Positions 11,346 through 20,988 of a DNA stretch of 64,000 bases are shown here, in pieces. The notes beneath the pieces are model-generated. The model was not told the origin of the DNA, searched no databases, and worked only from the letters and a program-made list of their open reading frames with translations. The translations under genes and the position numbers were made by a program. The number at the start of each line of letters is the position of its first letter. Within the stretch, counting starts at the first letter, position 1. The stretch is from Mesostigma viride. Its lineage: Eukaryota; Streptophyta; Mesostigmatophyceae; Mesostigmatales; Mesostigmataceae. The DNA is taken from positions 1,972,287-2,036,286 of the forward strand of contig RPFO01000406.1 in the NCBI GenBank assembly GCA_009746045.1, read 5' to 3'.

Positions 11346-13265
11346 GAATTAATTAGGAACATCACTCCGTTGGGAGTCAATGTAGCACATATCCCTGAGA
11401 AGGGGCATATGGCTTTTAATACATTCTAGGCTACTTCCTGCAAGGGTGGGAATGTAAGCGACCCTTGCTCTAGGTGCACCAGGGCACCTGCACCCTCATA
11501 ATCTTCACACTATGCCCAGCTAAGGGGGAGTATGTTATGTGGGGGAAGATCATCATGGCTATACAAGAGCTAGGACATGGCTTCTCGACAGAGAGCATCT
11601 CTCTGCATGGCATAGCATGGCTAAATTCTTAATGTGACATCCATGGGGGTACCATTATAGGCAGGGCGTGGCTGAATGCTAAAGGCATCATCCATGGGGG
11701 CCATTATGGGCGCACATGCGCAGGGGCCACATGCTAGGCTAAGCCTTCACTAATCTACACTACTGGTATATATTCCTAGTCTGAGGTGGCAGGAGGGGGC
11801 TGCCAGGGCTTGTGGTCAACGTGGATGACCGCCCCCCTCCAGTATACCGGCTTCCCCCTTGCGCTCTGCCGGAGCTGAAGGTAGGTCGGCCATAGCTCGC
11901 GTCGCCGCTGTTGCTGGGCCGGGTTCAAGTCGTCGTCCAGCGTGAAGCGAGTCTCCGAGAGCTTCTTGCGGCATTTAAGGAACGCCAGCTTGTCCGCCAT
12001 GTACTTAAAGGTGAGGAGCACGGGTGCCGGGCCAGCCTTCCCCCGCGCGCGGGGGAGGCGGACAGCCGACACGTCCAGCTCACCAGTGAGTAACATGGGG
12101 GCAATAATGGCGCGCTTAAATGCCTCAAGAAGGCTCGTGGAGGTCTCACCTGCCTGCTGGTCGAAGTGCTTGACGATGACATTGTGGCTGCGCCGGGCGA
12201 TGTCGGCTTCCTCGCGAAGGTCGAGGGCTTGTTGCTTGAGTTGTGCCGAGATGGTGGAGGTGGTGGAGGTGGTGTGCTGCTTAAGCAAGTCCGCCCAGGT
12301 GGAGGGAGCATCGCCGGCCGGGCCAGCAGGTGCCGGCTGGGCGGCGATGTCCTTCACCGCCTGGGCGGTGAGGCCGGCGGTGTCATGCAAGCTCTCAAGG
12401 GCGTTGGCGGTGGCTTGAAGGCGTTGGTCGAGGTCGAGGAGCTGGGCTTTGATGTCGGCAGTGGAGGCGGAAATGGCAGTGGAGGTGGCGGTGAGGTGAG
12501 GAAGTTCAGCAGCCAGCGGACCACCCATAATTTGCTGCGACGTCAGCAGCAAGGGGGGTCACGTGCTGCTGAAAGGCTTCCGTGAGGATGGAACGGAGTG
12601 TGGAGGCGGAGATGGATGGAGCCCAGATCTCGCCGTCAGAGCGCATGAGAAGGGAGTTGAGGATGGTGTGTTGGAGGTAGGCGCGGTTGCACCCGTCCAG
12701 CACGCTGATGTTGTGCCACCAGCTGCCGTCGGCGCAGATGAGGCGATTGATGTCGTAGAGATGGAGGCACAGGTCATAAAGCGAGGCGTAGTCCCCGTAG
12801 AAGAGGCAACGCAGGGCAGTTGCCGGGGACATGTTGGTCCAGTCGTGATCATCGACCTTGAAAGGTTCAGGCCGAAAGCGCGGTTCTTTGGGGCGTGAAA
12901 ACCCTCCTGTGTTGTCGGCTGGGCGGCTGCGTTTAGGGTCAGGCGATGCCGATGGCGAGGCATTGAGCCCGGGAGGTTGCGGGGCGACCACCAGTGCACG
13001 ACTAGTGTCACCGCTGCCTGCCGGACCTGATGGCGAAGCTGCAGCCGGAGCGGCAGACGTAGTTTCAGTGCCGAGCGCAGCCGCCAGGCTGCGTTGCGTC
13101 AAGGGGCGTTTGCTCGCCATATATTGCGTAATAGCGTCGGAAAATTATATCAGCATGTGCGTCTTAGAAAGACGAAGCGATAGTGATATTCACGACTAAA
13201 TTCGGTGCTCAAACGTGAAAGCTATGAGCTCCGACAGCCATGGCTACTCGTGGCCGGAATTTGGC
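11337..13265 (-). mobile_element. ORF1-only retroposon family 2, complete copy
   Basis: Minus-strand order: 5' leader with CGTCTT-AGA-AAGACG hairpin (about 13159), ORF1 (13120-11776), 3' UTR of ~420 bases, terminal hairpin ACTCC-GTTG-GGAGT (11364-11377, plus-strand reading) and an AATTAATT tail. The last ~35 bases before the tail match the 3' end of the EN/RT-encoding LINE at 13287-17275 (ATATGTGCTACAT then GACTCCC), suggesting that LINE's enzyme can mobilise it. Confidence 0.7.
11776..13120 (-). pseudogene. LINE ORF1-like RNA-binding protein, one frameshift
   Basis: N-terminal part 13120-12506 begins at ATG (MASKRPLTQRSLAAALG) and contains a conserved KVDDHDWTNMSPATALRCLF block and a Trp-rich region. 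The remainder, 12552-11776, is in another frame: an Ala/Gln-rich coiled coil, then NVIVKHFDQQAGETSTSLLE, LPRARGKAGPAPVLLTFKYM and ETRFTLDDDLNPAQQQRRR. These match the RRM plus C-terminal architecture of L1-type ORF1 proteins. The frame changes around 12510-12550. If the single indel is an assembly error, this would be a functional ORF1 of about 445 residues. Confidence 0.7.
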
Positions 13266-13423
13266 ATAGGCATAGCATGGCATGAGGATTATTAAAATTA
13301 AATTAAATTAAATTATAACATGCCTCCGTGGGGAGGTCATGTAGCACATATTTCATGATGGATGGGGTGGAGGAAGCCGCGTGATCGAACTATCCTAACT
13401 CTATCTAGAAAATCCTAACTGCA

Positions 13424-15076
13424 CTACTCATCATCAAAACGCCTCCTCCGCTTGGGGGGAGGTGGCTTGCCCACAGGGTCGGGCGTGTGCGCCTTGACAA
13501 TCTTCTTCCACCGCGTCCTGTCCTGCATGGCAGTCCAAAGACGGGAGAGAGAGTGGATGCGGTGCTCAAACTGGGCTGGGACCACTAGGTCGTCCAGCAA
13601 CATCTGAACGTAGTTCGTGACAGGTTTCCCTACCCTTTTGGGAATGTCCTTGGGGCCAGGCCAGGTCAGAATGTGCCGCCCTGGCTGTCCAAGCCGCTGG
13701 GGGCCGGCCAGACCGAGGGTGGTGTCGACCTGGCTGGTGCGTGCAAGGTGTCCTACAAATGCTATCCTACGCTGCCTAATCTCGTCCGAAACACGAGGCA
13801 TGCCATGATACAAAGACTCTGATGACGGACGCTCGGAAAAACCTACATTAAGGACCTGCCGGAGCATCCTGTAAACTGTGCCGTCGAGCCGAGCTGCCAG
13901 TTTGGGTGGTAGGGTCCACGCCTCGGCGCCATACGTGAGCACCGTGAGGACGAGGACCTTGAAGAGCATGCGCTTGCGGTGCCCGTTAAGGCCCTTCGAG
14001 CGCCAGTAGGGTGTGAGCGAACGGAGCTTGGCCCAGGCAAGGCCGATGCGGGTGTCCACATCGTCGGCGGTGTCAGGAAGCCAGCTCCCCAACAGCTTGA
14101 AGCGGTCGCGGAACGGGACCTCCGTCCCGTCGAGCAGGCGCGGCAGCGGTGGTTTACTGGATGCTCCTATCACCATCGCCTCAGTTTTGACACTAATCTC
14201 CAGCCCCACCGCCCGCGCCTCCAGGCCCAGGCAGTCCAGCCAGGTCTGAATGTGCTCGGGGCTCTCGATGAGGGTGGTATCATCCGCATAAATCAGGTCG
14301 GCAAGGCGGTAACCAGGTCTAACCCCGCCGTGCTCTTTCACGTTAAGGATGTCCAAGCCTGGCTCGAACCCCTTAAGAGCAGTAAAGCGCGCACGTGCCC
14401 GGCGCATGACGTGATCCACGACAATAATGAACAGGTATGGGGACAGGACACAACCTTGCCACACCCCGTGGTGAAGGGGGAATGGTGGAGTGGTGCCCTC
14501 CGCAGTCCGCACTACTGCCTGTGAACCCTCATACAGACGGCGAATGGCAGCAATAAACGCAGGTGGTACCCGATCCAGAGCTAGGATGGCCCAAAGAGCC
14601 TCCCAGAGAACCGTGTCAAAGGCCTTGATATAGTCAACAAAAATGAAGACCAGCGGCAAACTGTCAGGGGGAAGTCGACGCACCTCCTCCATCAACCGGC
14701 GCGCGACAAACACAGCCATGACAGTGTTACGACCACGACGGAAACCCATCTGAGACTCACCCAGGTGTGGGTCCAGCGCGGCGCGGAGCCTGTGCAGCAT
14801 CATGCGCATGAAGACCTTCAGCGCGGCGCTCTGGAGGCAGACACCCCGGTAGTTACCGGGGTCAGCAGCAGAGCCCTTCTTGTACAGCATGACGCGGATG
14901 GCCGTCTGCCACTCAGCAGGCGGAGGCTCGTCAGAGAGCAGGACACGGTTGCAGAACGCCAGCAGAAGATCCCTAACCGCCAGATCAGGGGTCTTCAGCA
15001 GCTCAGCAGAAAGGTGGTCGGCACCGACCGCCGCATCGTACCGCAGGCGAGCAAGGGCGCCGTCCAATTCCTTCAA
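13424..15076 (-). CDS. LINE ORF2, reverse transcriptase part
   Basis: About 550 residues. RT motifs in order: QMGFRRGRNTVMAVF, FVDYIKAFDTVLW (motif A aspartate), HHGVWQGCVLSPYLFIIVVD (motif B) and LIYADDTTLIES (motif C, Y-A-D-D). Then comes the LTYGAEAWTL / RRIAFVGHLARTSQVDT region typical of these elements. The C-terminus is basic. The catalytic residues are intact. There is no ATG at the upstream end; the frame opens from the endonuclease region, consistent with one polyprotein split by a frameshift near 15060-15250, possibly at the G-run 15221-15230. Confidence 0.88.
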   Translation of the reverse strand: MKELDGALARLRYDAAVGADHLSAELLKTPDLAVRDLLLAFCNRVLLSDEPPPAEWQTAIRVMLYKKGSAADPGNYRGVCLQSAALKVFMRMMLHRLRAALDPHLGESQMGFRRGRNTVMAVFVARRLMEEVRRLPPDSLPLVFIFVDYIKAFDTVLWEALWAILALDRVPPAFIAAIRRLYEGSQAVVRTAEGTTPPFPLHHGVWQGCVLSPYLFIIVVDHVMRRARARFTALKGFEPGLDILNVKEHGGVRPGYRLADLIYADDTTLIESPEHIQTWLDCLGLEARAVGLEISVKTEAMVIGASSKPPLPRLLDGTEVPFRDRFKLLGSWLPDTADDVDTRIGLAWAKLRSLTPYWRSKGLNGHRKRMLFKVLVLTVLTYGAEAWTLPPKLAARLDGTVYRMLRQVLNVGFSERPSSESLYHGMPRVSDEIRQRRIAFVGHLARTSQVDTTLGLAGPQRLGQPGRHILTWPGPKDIPKRVGKPVTNYVQMLLDDLVVPAQFEHRIHSLSRLWTAMQDRTRWKKIVKAHTPDPVGKPPPPKRRRRFDDE

Positions 15077-16902
15077 AGTGAAGGGGGGACGACGTCGTCA
15101 GTGGCAAGGCAGCCCTCCTGCAAGGCGGGGACTTGGTAGTCCGCGGCCGAGGAGGGGGGCGCTGGCGGCGGCGGGGGTCCGGCGACCCCGAGGCGGGCGG
15201 CCGTCTCGGGGTGAAGCGGCGGGGGGGGGCGCGAGCCCCACCGGTCAAGGAAACATTGTGGGCCAACCAGCGGTCAAGGCTTACCGGCGCCGTGCCGTCC
15301 CCCGTGTGCTCCACCGGGGTGCGCTGCCGCCGGCCGCCGAGCCGGTCGAGGTGGTACCACATGTCCTTGCCCTGGTTGCGAGCCTGGCAGGCCTTGGCAT
15401 CCGCGATGCACTGGGCCGCCTCCGCGTCCTGAGCGTGCTCGTAGGCCTCCACAAGGGCGGCCTTGAGCAATGGTTTCTGCAGCGGGTCCCGGTTACGCTT
15501 GAGGCGGTGCCGGGCGGCCAAGACCTTGGGGTCCTGGCGGTAGAGCGGGCCGGGGCGGCGGCGGGGCATGACCGGCAGGTGCCGGGCCGCCAGCAACGGG
15601 GCACGGGCCGCAAAGCCCGCAAAAATGGCTGCGTTGGGGGCACCATTGTCCAGCTCGTCGACGTCCGCCCGGGCGTCCAGGGCCGACAGGTACTTCCGTC
15701 GGCACCAGTTCCGCTCGTGCTCGGCGTCCGTCCAGTCCTCAGGATCTCCCTTGACCGGACGTAGAGCAGACCAGTCAGGGCGGACCACTGGGGCGCGGCG
15801 CGCGGGGACGTGGAACCGGAGCCGAAGGGTCGCGCGCACCAACCGGTGGTCAGAGCACACCGTCGGCGTGTCAAACACTCGGGTGTCCAGGACCGAGGTG
15901 CACCTGGACTGCCGTACCACCACGTAGTCCAAACAGGCCTGACGGCCGTTAGGGCCACGAAAAGTGACCAAGTCCTGTGAGGGACGTTGGAAGTGGCAGT
16001 TGACAGCAACCATCCCGCTATCCCGCAAAAAGGCAGAAAACAGGGGAGTGTTGTCGTTAGCAGTAGTGTCAGCAGGCGCAAAGCGGCTGCCAGCAGTGCC
16101 CACGGGGAGCGTGGCATTGGCGTCGAGCAGCATAACCAAAAAGTGGCGGGCCGGGGTGACCCTCTCAAGGTCATGCAAGGATTCGAAGAACTCCTCACGG
16201 GCCGAATCAGGTAGACCACTGTGGGGTGCGTAGCCCACCCCCACCGTGAGGTGGTGTTTAGACCGCCCCTCGACAGAGGTGAAATGTGCTACCATAAGGC
16301 GTGGGGTTAGAAACTTAAGCGTGCTGAGGCTAGCAACTGCCAGCGGCGAACACAAAAGACCAACACCACCTTGGCCAGACGTACCGCTGCCAGCGAAGTA
16401 AAACCGCCAGCCACCCGCCAAGCGAGCAGTGCTCACCAGGCCAAGTGGCACCGTGCGGCGGTGTTCCTGGACGCCTAATATAGATACACGATGCTCAATG
16501 CAAAATGCGACTAGCTCCTCGATCCGGCAGCTATGGTCGTCATCTAGCAATGTGCGGGTGTTAAAAGTGGCAAGGGCCAAGGATGCCTGCTGGCCCACCA
16601 GGGGAGGACGACGATGGATGATGGGGGTGGATGCGGCGGGGGGTGGAGGTGGGGATGAAACGGAGGGGGGAAGGGAAGCGGTAGAAATAGTGCTTTTCAT
16701 CGCATTTATTTTGTCCTGCAAGCGTAGGATGCGAGCCTGCCGCTTGCTCGGGGTATTCCGGGGTTGGGGCTGATTGCACAACGCCGAGGCGTAGGTAATC
16801 TAGCAAACGTTGGGTTTTACGAATCTGACATTTGACAGATGAGGTTGTGGCCCGAAATACCGGCACCACCATGGCTTTCACCCGACGGTTAGGTCGAGGC
16901 AT
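15003..16902 (-). CDS. LINE ORF2, apurinic/apyrimidinic-type endonuclease part
   Basis: From ATG 16902 (MPRPNRRVKAMVVPV) one frame runs to about 16780; the long frame 16781-15003 has no ATG at its start, so a second small frame break is likely near 16780. Endonuclease motifs in the long frame: LALATFNTRTLLDD, VSILGVQEHRR (catalytic Glu), GVGYAPHSG, FLVMLLDANATLP (Asp/Asn pair) and PTVCSDHRLVRATL (terminal SDH). The protein nicks target DNA to start target-primed reverse transcription. The C-terminal ~60 residues after the frame break are out-of-frame Pro/Arg-rich sequence. Confidence 0.85.
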
Positions 16903-16919
16903 GGTAGTGGAACGGGACT

Positions 16920-17270
16920 GTTTAGAGGCTGTCTCCGAAGCCTGTTAGCCGCGAGCCGACGAGGAAGATTGTCTACCTACTGTCTACCAACAGAGGCAGC
17001 ACCCTTCTGGCTAGACACCTGACGAGACTCCGCTCCGGGGGTGTTAATCGGAACACCTGTAATCCTCTGCCCACCAAAGAATGCTGCGAAGGAGCCATCC
17101 TGAAGCAGACGCAGCTTAATGCGCTTACCCGGGGTCTCGTGCTCCTTGGCTGCCTGGACGATGGGGCTGTTCCACACCGCGCTCCTCGCCTTCAGTTGGG
17201 CCGGCGTGTAGTCCTCGTCGAGGCTGAACTCACCACGCTGGAGCAGACGACGTGCGTGATGAGGATTATA
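16920..17270 (-). pseudogene. LINE ORF1 C-terminal fragment
   Basis: Reads RRLLQRGEFSLDEDYTPAQL then ARSAVW and ends before ORF2. The RGEFSLDEDYTPAQL block matches TRFTLDDDLNPAQQQ of the ORF1-only elements. The N-terminal two thirds are missing because the element is cut at about 17275. Confidence 0.7.
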
Positions 17271-17280
17271 TCCCCCTCTA

Positions 17281-17345
17281 ATGACAATCATATTAATTAA
17301 TAGACACGTGACTGCGCGCGTCACGTGAGCAGAAGTCCTCAGACT
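17281..17345 (-). mobile_element. LINE family B 3' end with hairpin
   Basis: TTAATTAA tail then CACGTGAC...GTCACGTG (17305-17327, loop widened to 7) then AGAAGTCCTCAG, as at 3504-3540 and 20270-20346. Minus-strand orientation. Confidence 0.6.
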
Positions 17346-17554
17346 AGCTAATAGCCCTAGCTTGTATCCATTGGTAGTCACTGCCGCTATGGCAGCCATG
17401 CTTAGAACGTTTGCCTACTAGCCGTGCCAACATACCTAGTCACGTGCACCGCTAACGCACGGTACACAACTCAACCATGTAGCCTTAGCTTAGTCCTTGT
17501 ACAGCCAGGCTAGCTACGTCTTGGCTATGATCAGTTTACTCACCCACGCTCCTT

Positions 17555-17782
17555 GTTATGCCATGCTCACATGGGTCTTATTGCACCCACAGATTGCCGG
17601 ATCGTTAGCGTGTCCGTTTAGCTAACGTGCCCGAAGAATGCAGCTGTGGCATGCCTTAGGCATGAAGGAGACTGGGGGTCTCTGCCCTTTCTCCTGTTGT
17701 GCACACACAGGGATTAAAAGCACTTCGGTGCTCCGTGACTCCCCAACGGGAGCACGAGTTTAATTAATTAATTAATTAATTA
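17555..17782 (+). mobile_element. SINE-like repeat with terminal hairpin and (TTAA)n tail
   Basis: Noncoding. The segment from about GCTCACATGGGTCTTATTGC to the tail is repeated, inverted, at 24551-24805. The 3' end holds TGCTCCGTGACTCCCC then AACGGGAGCA (17730-17756), which folds on itself with one bulge, followed by CGAGTT and (TTAA)n. The same terminal ~45 bases end the LINE fragment at 43729-43775. Sharing a 3' end with a LINE is how SINEs usually borrow a reverse transcriptase. The left boundary is uncertain (could reach 17346), and no clear pol III boxes were identified. Confidence 0.6.
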
Positions 17783-17799
17783 ACACGTCCCCTGTAGAA

Positions 17800-19490
17800 A
17801 CTCAGTCCTAAAAATAGGACTGAGTATACCATCTTTGAGATCATGTGGCGGTAAGGGTAGGGGGGTACCCCATATATTTGATATGCATCATAGCACTCAA
17901 TATCATGCTAATGCTTGGGCATGTGCTTAAAAAATCATATGTTGACCAAATCATGTAAAATTATACATGACTCTCAACCCTTACTCGCGATTTTGGAATT
18001 TTCTGTGGAAGCACGAGTGTGTAAAATCCAATAAAATCCATATTCACTATTAAAAATCATAGGCGTGTAGATATTAGAGTTCTTGAACTGTGGAAAAAAA
18101 CTGGACTCAATTCGGCCACTGGCACTGCCTGAAACATGCAAAACACTGCCAGTCCTATAAATAGGACTGGGCCTTGGTAACAAAATGCTAGCATGGGAGT
18201 GAGGTCGTACTACACACCACCGTGGCCACCAACCATGCCAATCAACTCATTTCCCTTCCAGCATAATAGGACAACATGCTTGCATCATCATATTGCAGTT
18301 ATATTATACCTTATAATGTGTGAGAGCCTATGCAAGCACGTAGGGAATGGGTTTGGATACCTACCCACGAAAGGGTTTTTTTTGTGTGTTAACCACGAAT
18401 GTATTGGGCAGGTTAAGCATATTTCAAGTGTCTCTAACAAGAATGGACATGGATGAAACTGTTTTGCCTTGCCATGGCATGGCCAACATACTTGCTGGCA
18501 CATGATGACAGTGGTTTACCACCAAGATCTTTCACTCACCCATATAAGCTTGAAAGCACCCTTGACGAGGCCCATGGCCACACAATTATGCAGTATGAAC
18601 GTAGCAAAAGAATAACTAACATCTATGAAGGTGTTTAAACCCATACAGCGCCTAAAAACCTGCACAACTACACCAGGGCAAGGCAAATGCCTGGCAACAT
18701 CATCTAAAAAGGGGGTTTTGGAGAGGGGCAGGCAACGGTCAAGAAAGAGCATCAAGACTCGAAACTGGCAACACCTCGCAAGCTTAAACTCATGTAAGAA
18801 CATCAAGAAATGATGAGACAACGATATTCCGGCTTTACCTTGCATGGCTGGCGTTACCTTGGCCCAGGCGGTGCCCGCAAAAGTGGAACTTTGAGGCACA
18901 CACACCATGAAGTGACAGAGTGGTCGAAATCATCAAATCTATACTGCCACTAAGTCAATTCTATGACCATGCATGATAACAAGTAGAAAGAAACCTATAA
19001 ACCCTTTGACTTGCGCCGGAAAGCAGTTGTAGTAATCAATTCCGTCGGCCTGCCTGATCGCAGCTTTTTCCAGCAAGAACGGTGCCGACACCTAGTAAAT
19101 CGCATTTCCGCGAGCTGAAAATTGACTTGTATCATCTCTATGATATATAAAAACTATTTCCTGAGTTTGGCCAGCTATATCGTCGGAAAACGTAAACTGC
19201 ATGCATGGGCGCAAGCCGCCATGGCTAGGTCGTGCATTTCCGGAACACACGTTTCACGTGGAAAAGTACCCTTACCACCTGTTCTTTGACCGTACATTTA
19301 GCCGCTCATACCAAATCCAAAAAAATCGCAAAAATATGTCCAAGAAAGATCTTTTCACGTAGTATTTGAATAAATTTTGAGGGAATTTTTTTGACAAACC
19401 TTCCGATCGGGGCAAATTTTCTACGAAACCCCAAATCTCAGTCCTAAATTTAGGACTGAGTTGAACTCAGTCCTAAAAATAGGTGTGGCT
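17800..19490. other. AT-rich block with palindromes, no gene seen
   Basis: Much lower GC than its surroundings and no convincing ORF. It contains palindromes built on AGTCCTA...TAGGACT: 17803-17825, 18150-18171 (AGTCCTATAAATAGGACT), 19437-19460 and a partial one at 19466-19484. They flank and punctuate the block, which could be a decayed DNA transposon. No terminal inverted repeat pair or target duplication was confirmed. Confidence 0.45.
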
Positions 19491-19497
19491 ACAGACG

Positions 19498-20220
19498 ACG
19501 TGTTAATTAATAAGTCCTCAGTGGGAGGGGAACATGGGATGGAATGGATGAGGTAACTCAGGTAAGCTATCTAGGTCCTAGTTACAGGGTTGTGGGCACC
19601 ACGGCCCGAATCGCTATGAATGCCATACACGGTCACACGCGGAGCCCCCACAGACTTGGGGGTGGTCTCTTTCATCACTACTTGCCATCTATCCTTGCGT
19701 ACCGTCTGCCTCCATTAATTAATTAATTAATTAATAGACACGTGACTGCCTCCATACGACAGACAAACCAGGAGGCTGCCCGGGTGTGAGCCCGTCACGT
19801 CTATAGGGTAGCACATGTCCATGCCTAGTCTATCACGAGAAGTCCACGGGTGGCGGCCCTGGGGTGCGCAGCCTGGGGCACGCCAGGTGAGGACATAACG
19901 CCCAGGCTGGGCGGGCTTGGTGCCAGCTAGTCTATCTGATGTGTCGACCTGATCTGTGCGGGCCAGGTGCCCGGCTAGGCCCAGGCGCCTGTGCCGAAGA
20001 ATGTGGGAAACATAGGGCAAATCAGCGTACAAATCCTCATCTCTAATGTGCAAAGCAAAGGGGATGAACATTAAGGGCCTTGCGCAGCATCTTGGTGAAG
20101 TTGCCGTCGAGTCATTGCTCCATTTCCTGCGTCAGTGTCCAGGTCTCGGCGCCGTAGGTCAGGATCGTCAGAATGACGACCTTGAAGAGGTCACGCTGTG
20201 ACAATATGGTTGGGGCATGA
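19498..20220 (-). mobile_element. LINE family B remnant
   Basis: Minus strand 20071-19727 reads HIRDEDLYADLPYVSHILRH and RRLGLAGHLARTDQVDTSD, the conserved post-RT block. Upstream (20170-20090) a frame with YGAETWTLTQ is detectable. The 3' UTR matches 3742-3900, including CCTAGTTACAGGGTTGTGGG. It is interrupted by a TTAA tract with half of the CACGTGAC palindrome at 19717-19752. Confidence 0.7.
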
Positions 20221-20395
20221 TCAACTAGGACCTAGATAGCTTATACCATCCATTCCATCCCATTTTCCCCTCCCACTGAGGACTTATCAAAGAGACAACT
20301 TCAACACTTATCAAAGGACTTTATGCTCACGTGACGCAGTCACGTGTCTATTAATTAATTAATTTATTTATTAATTAATTAATTAATTAAATAAT
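20220..20395 (+). mobile_element. LINE family B 3' end, inverted next to the 19.5 kb copy
   Basis: Plus orientation: CCTAGATAGCT, CCATTCCATCCCATTTT, CTGAGGACTTAT, then the perfect palindrome CACGTGAC-GCA-GTCACGTG (20328-20346) and a (TTAA)n tail to 20395. Confidence 0.65.
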
Positions 20396-20720
20396 GATCA
20401 TGCAGAGGATATTTGTAACTTTTGTGTAATTATTTTCTAATGCGATTAGCACAGTACTCCGTGGCATGCCCATGCGCATGACACGCAAAGTACTTACTTT
20501 GTAGCATCTATGCGTCAGCCTACCTATGGTATTGTATGGTTGTATTGCACCCACAGTGTTGCGCCCCGGCACCATGCTGTGGAGAGCGCGCTCTGTGGCC
20601 TCACTTGTGGCAGTAAGAGAAGCTAGGGCGCTCTCCCTCCTCGTTGTGTGTAGGGTTAAAGGTTCCTTTACTCTGTATTGGCACCCACGTGATGCAATTG
20701 ACCACGACGTCTCAATTAAT
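20396..20720 (+). mobile_element. Family 1 retroposon 3' UTR fragment, plus orientation
   Basis: About 20510-20705 matches the 3' UTR seen inverted at 6240-6440 (GTTGCGCCCCGGCACCATG, CTCTGTATTGGCACCCACGT), ending in a decayed palindrome and TTAATTAA. Bases 20396-20510 hold only partial similarity. Confidence 0.55.
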
Positions 20721-20988
20721 TAATTTAGGCATTCAATTAGCAAACAAAGTTTATGAAACAAACGCACTGATCATGCGCGGGGTTGTTTTTTTAATCTAAA
20801 CCGTCTAAGTCTCTCTCTCTGGATGTTAGCCAGCCATAATTCTAACGTACAAGGCATGCATTTCCACCTCCAGTCATTTCCGTCATCCTGAACGACTCGA
20901 CGATGCGGATAAGTTAACAGCAGGCTCGAGCTACCATGGTCCCGATACTCCAGATTTCTGGCCTGCACGCTGGCTGCCTAGTTGATAT

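Larger units (their letters stand above)
13287..17275 (-). mobile_element. Two-ORF L1-like LINE, 5'-truncated
   Basis: Minus-strand element with the C-terminal part of ORF1 (about 17270-16920), ORF2 (about 16902-13424) holding an AP-type endonuclease and reverse transcriptase, a ~110-base 3' UTR, a hairpin CCTCC-GTGG-GGAGG (13323-13336) and an (AATTT)n tail at 13287-13316. The same 3' end with the same tail occurs as a 5'-truncated insertion at 59040-59140, which shows the family has been active. ORF2 has a frame break near 15060-15250, so this copy is probably dead. Confidence 0.85.
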
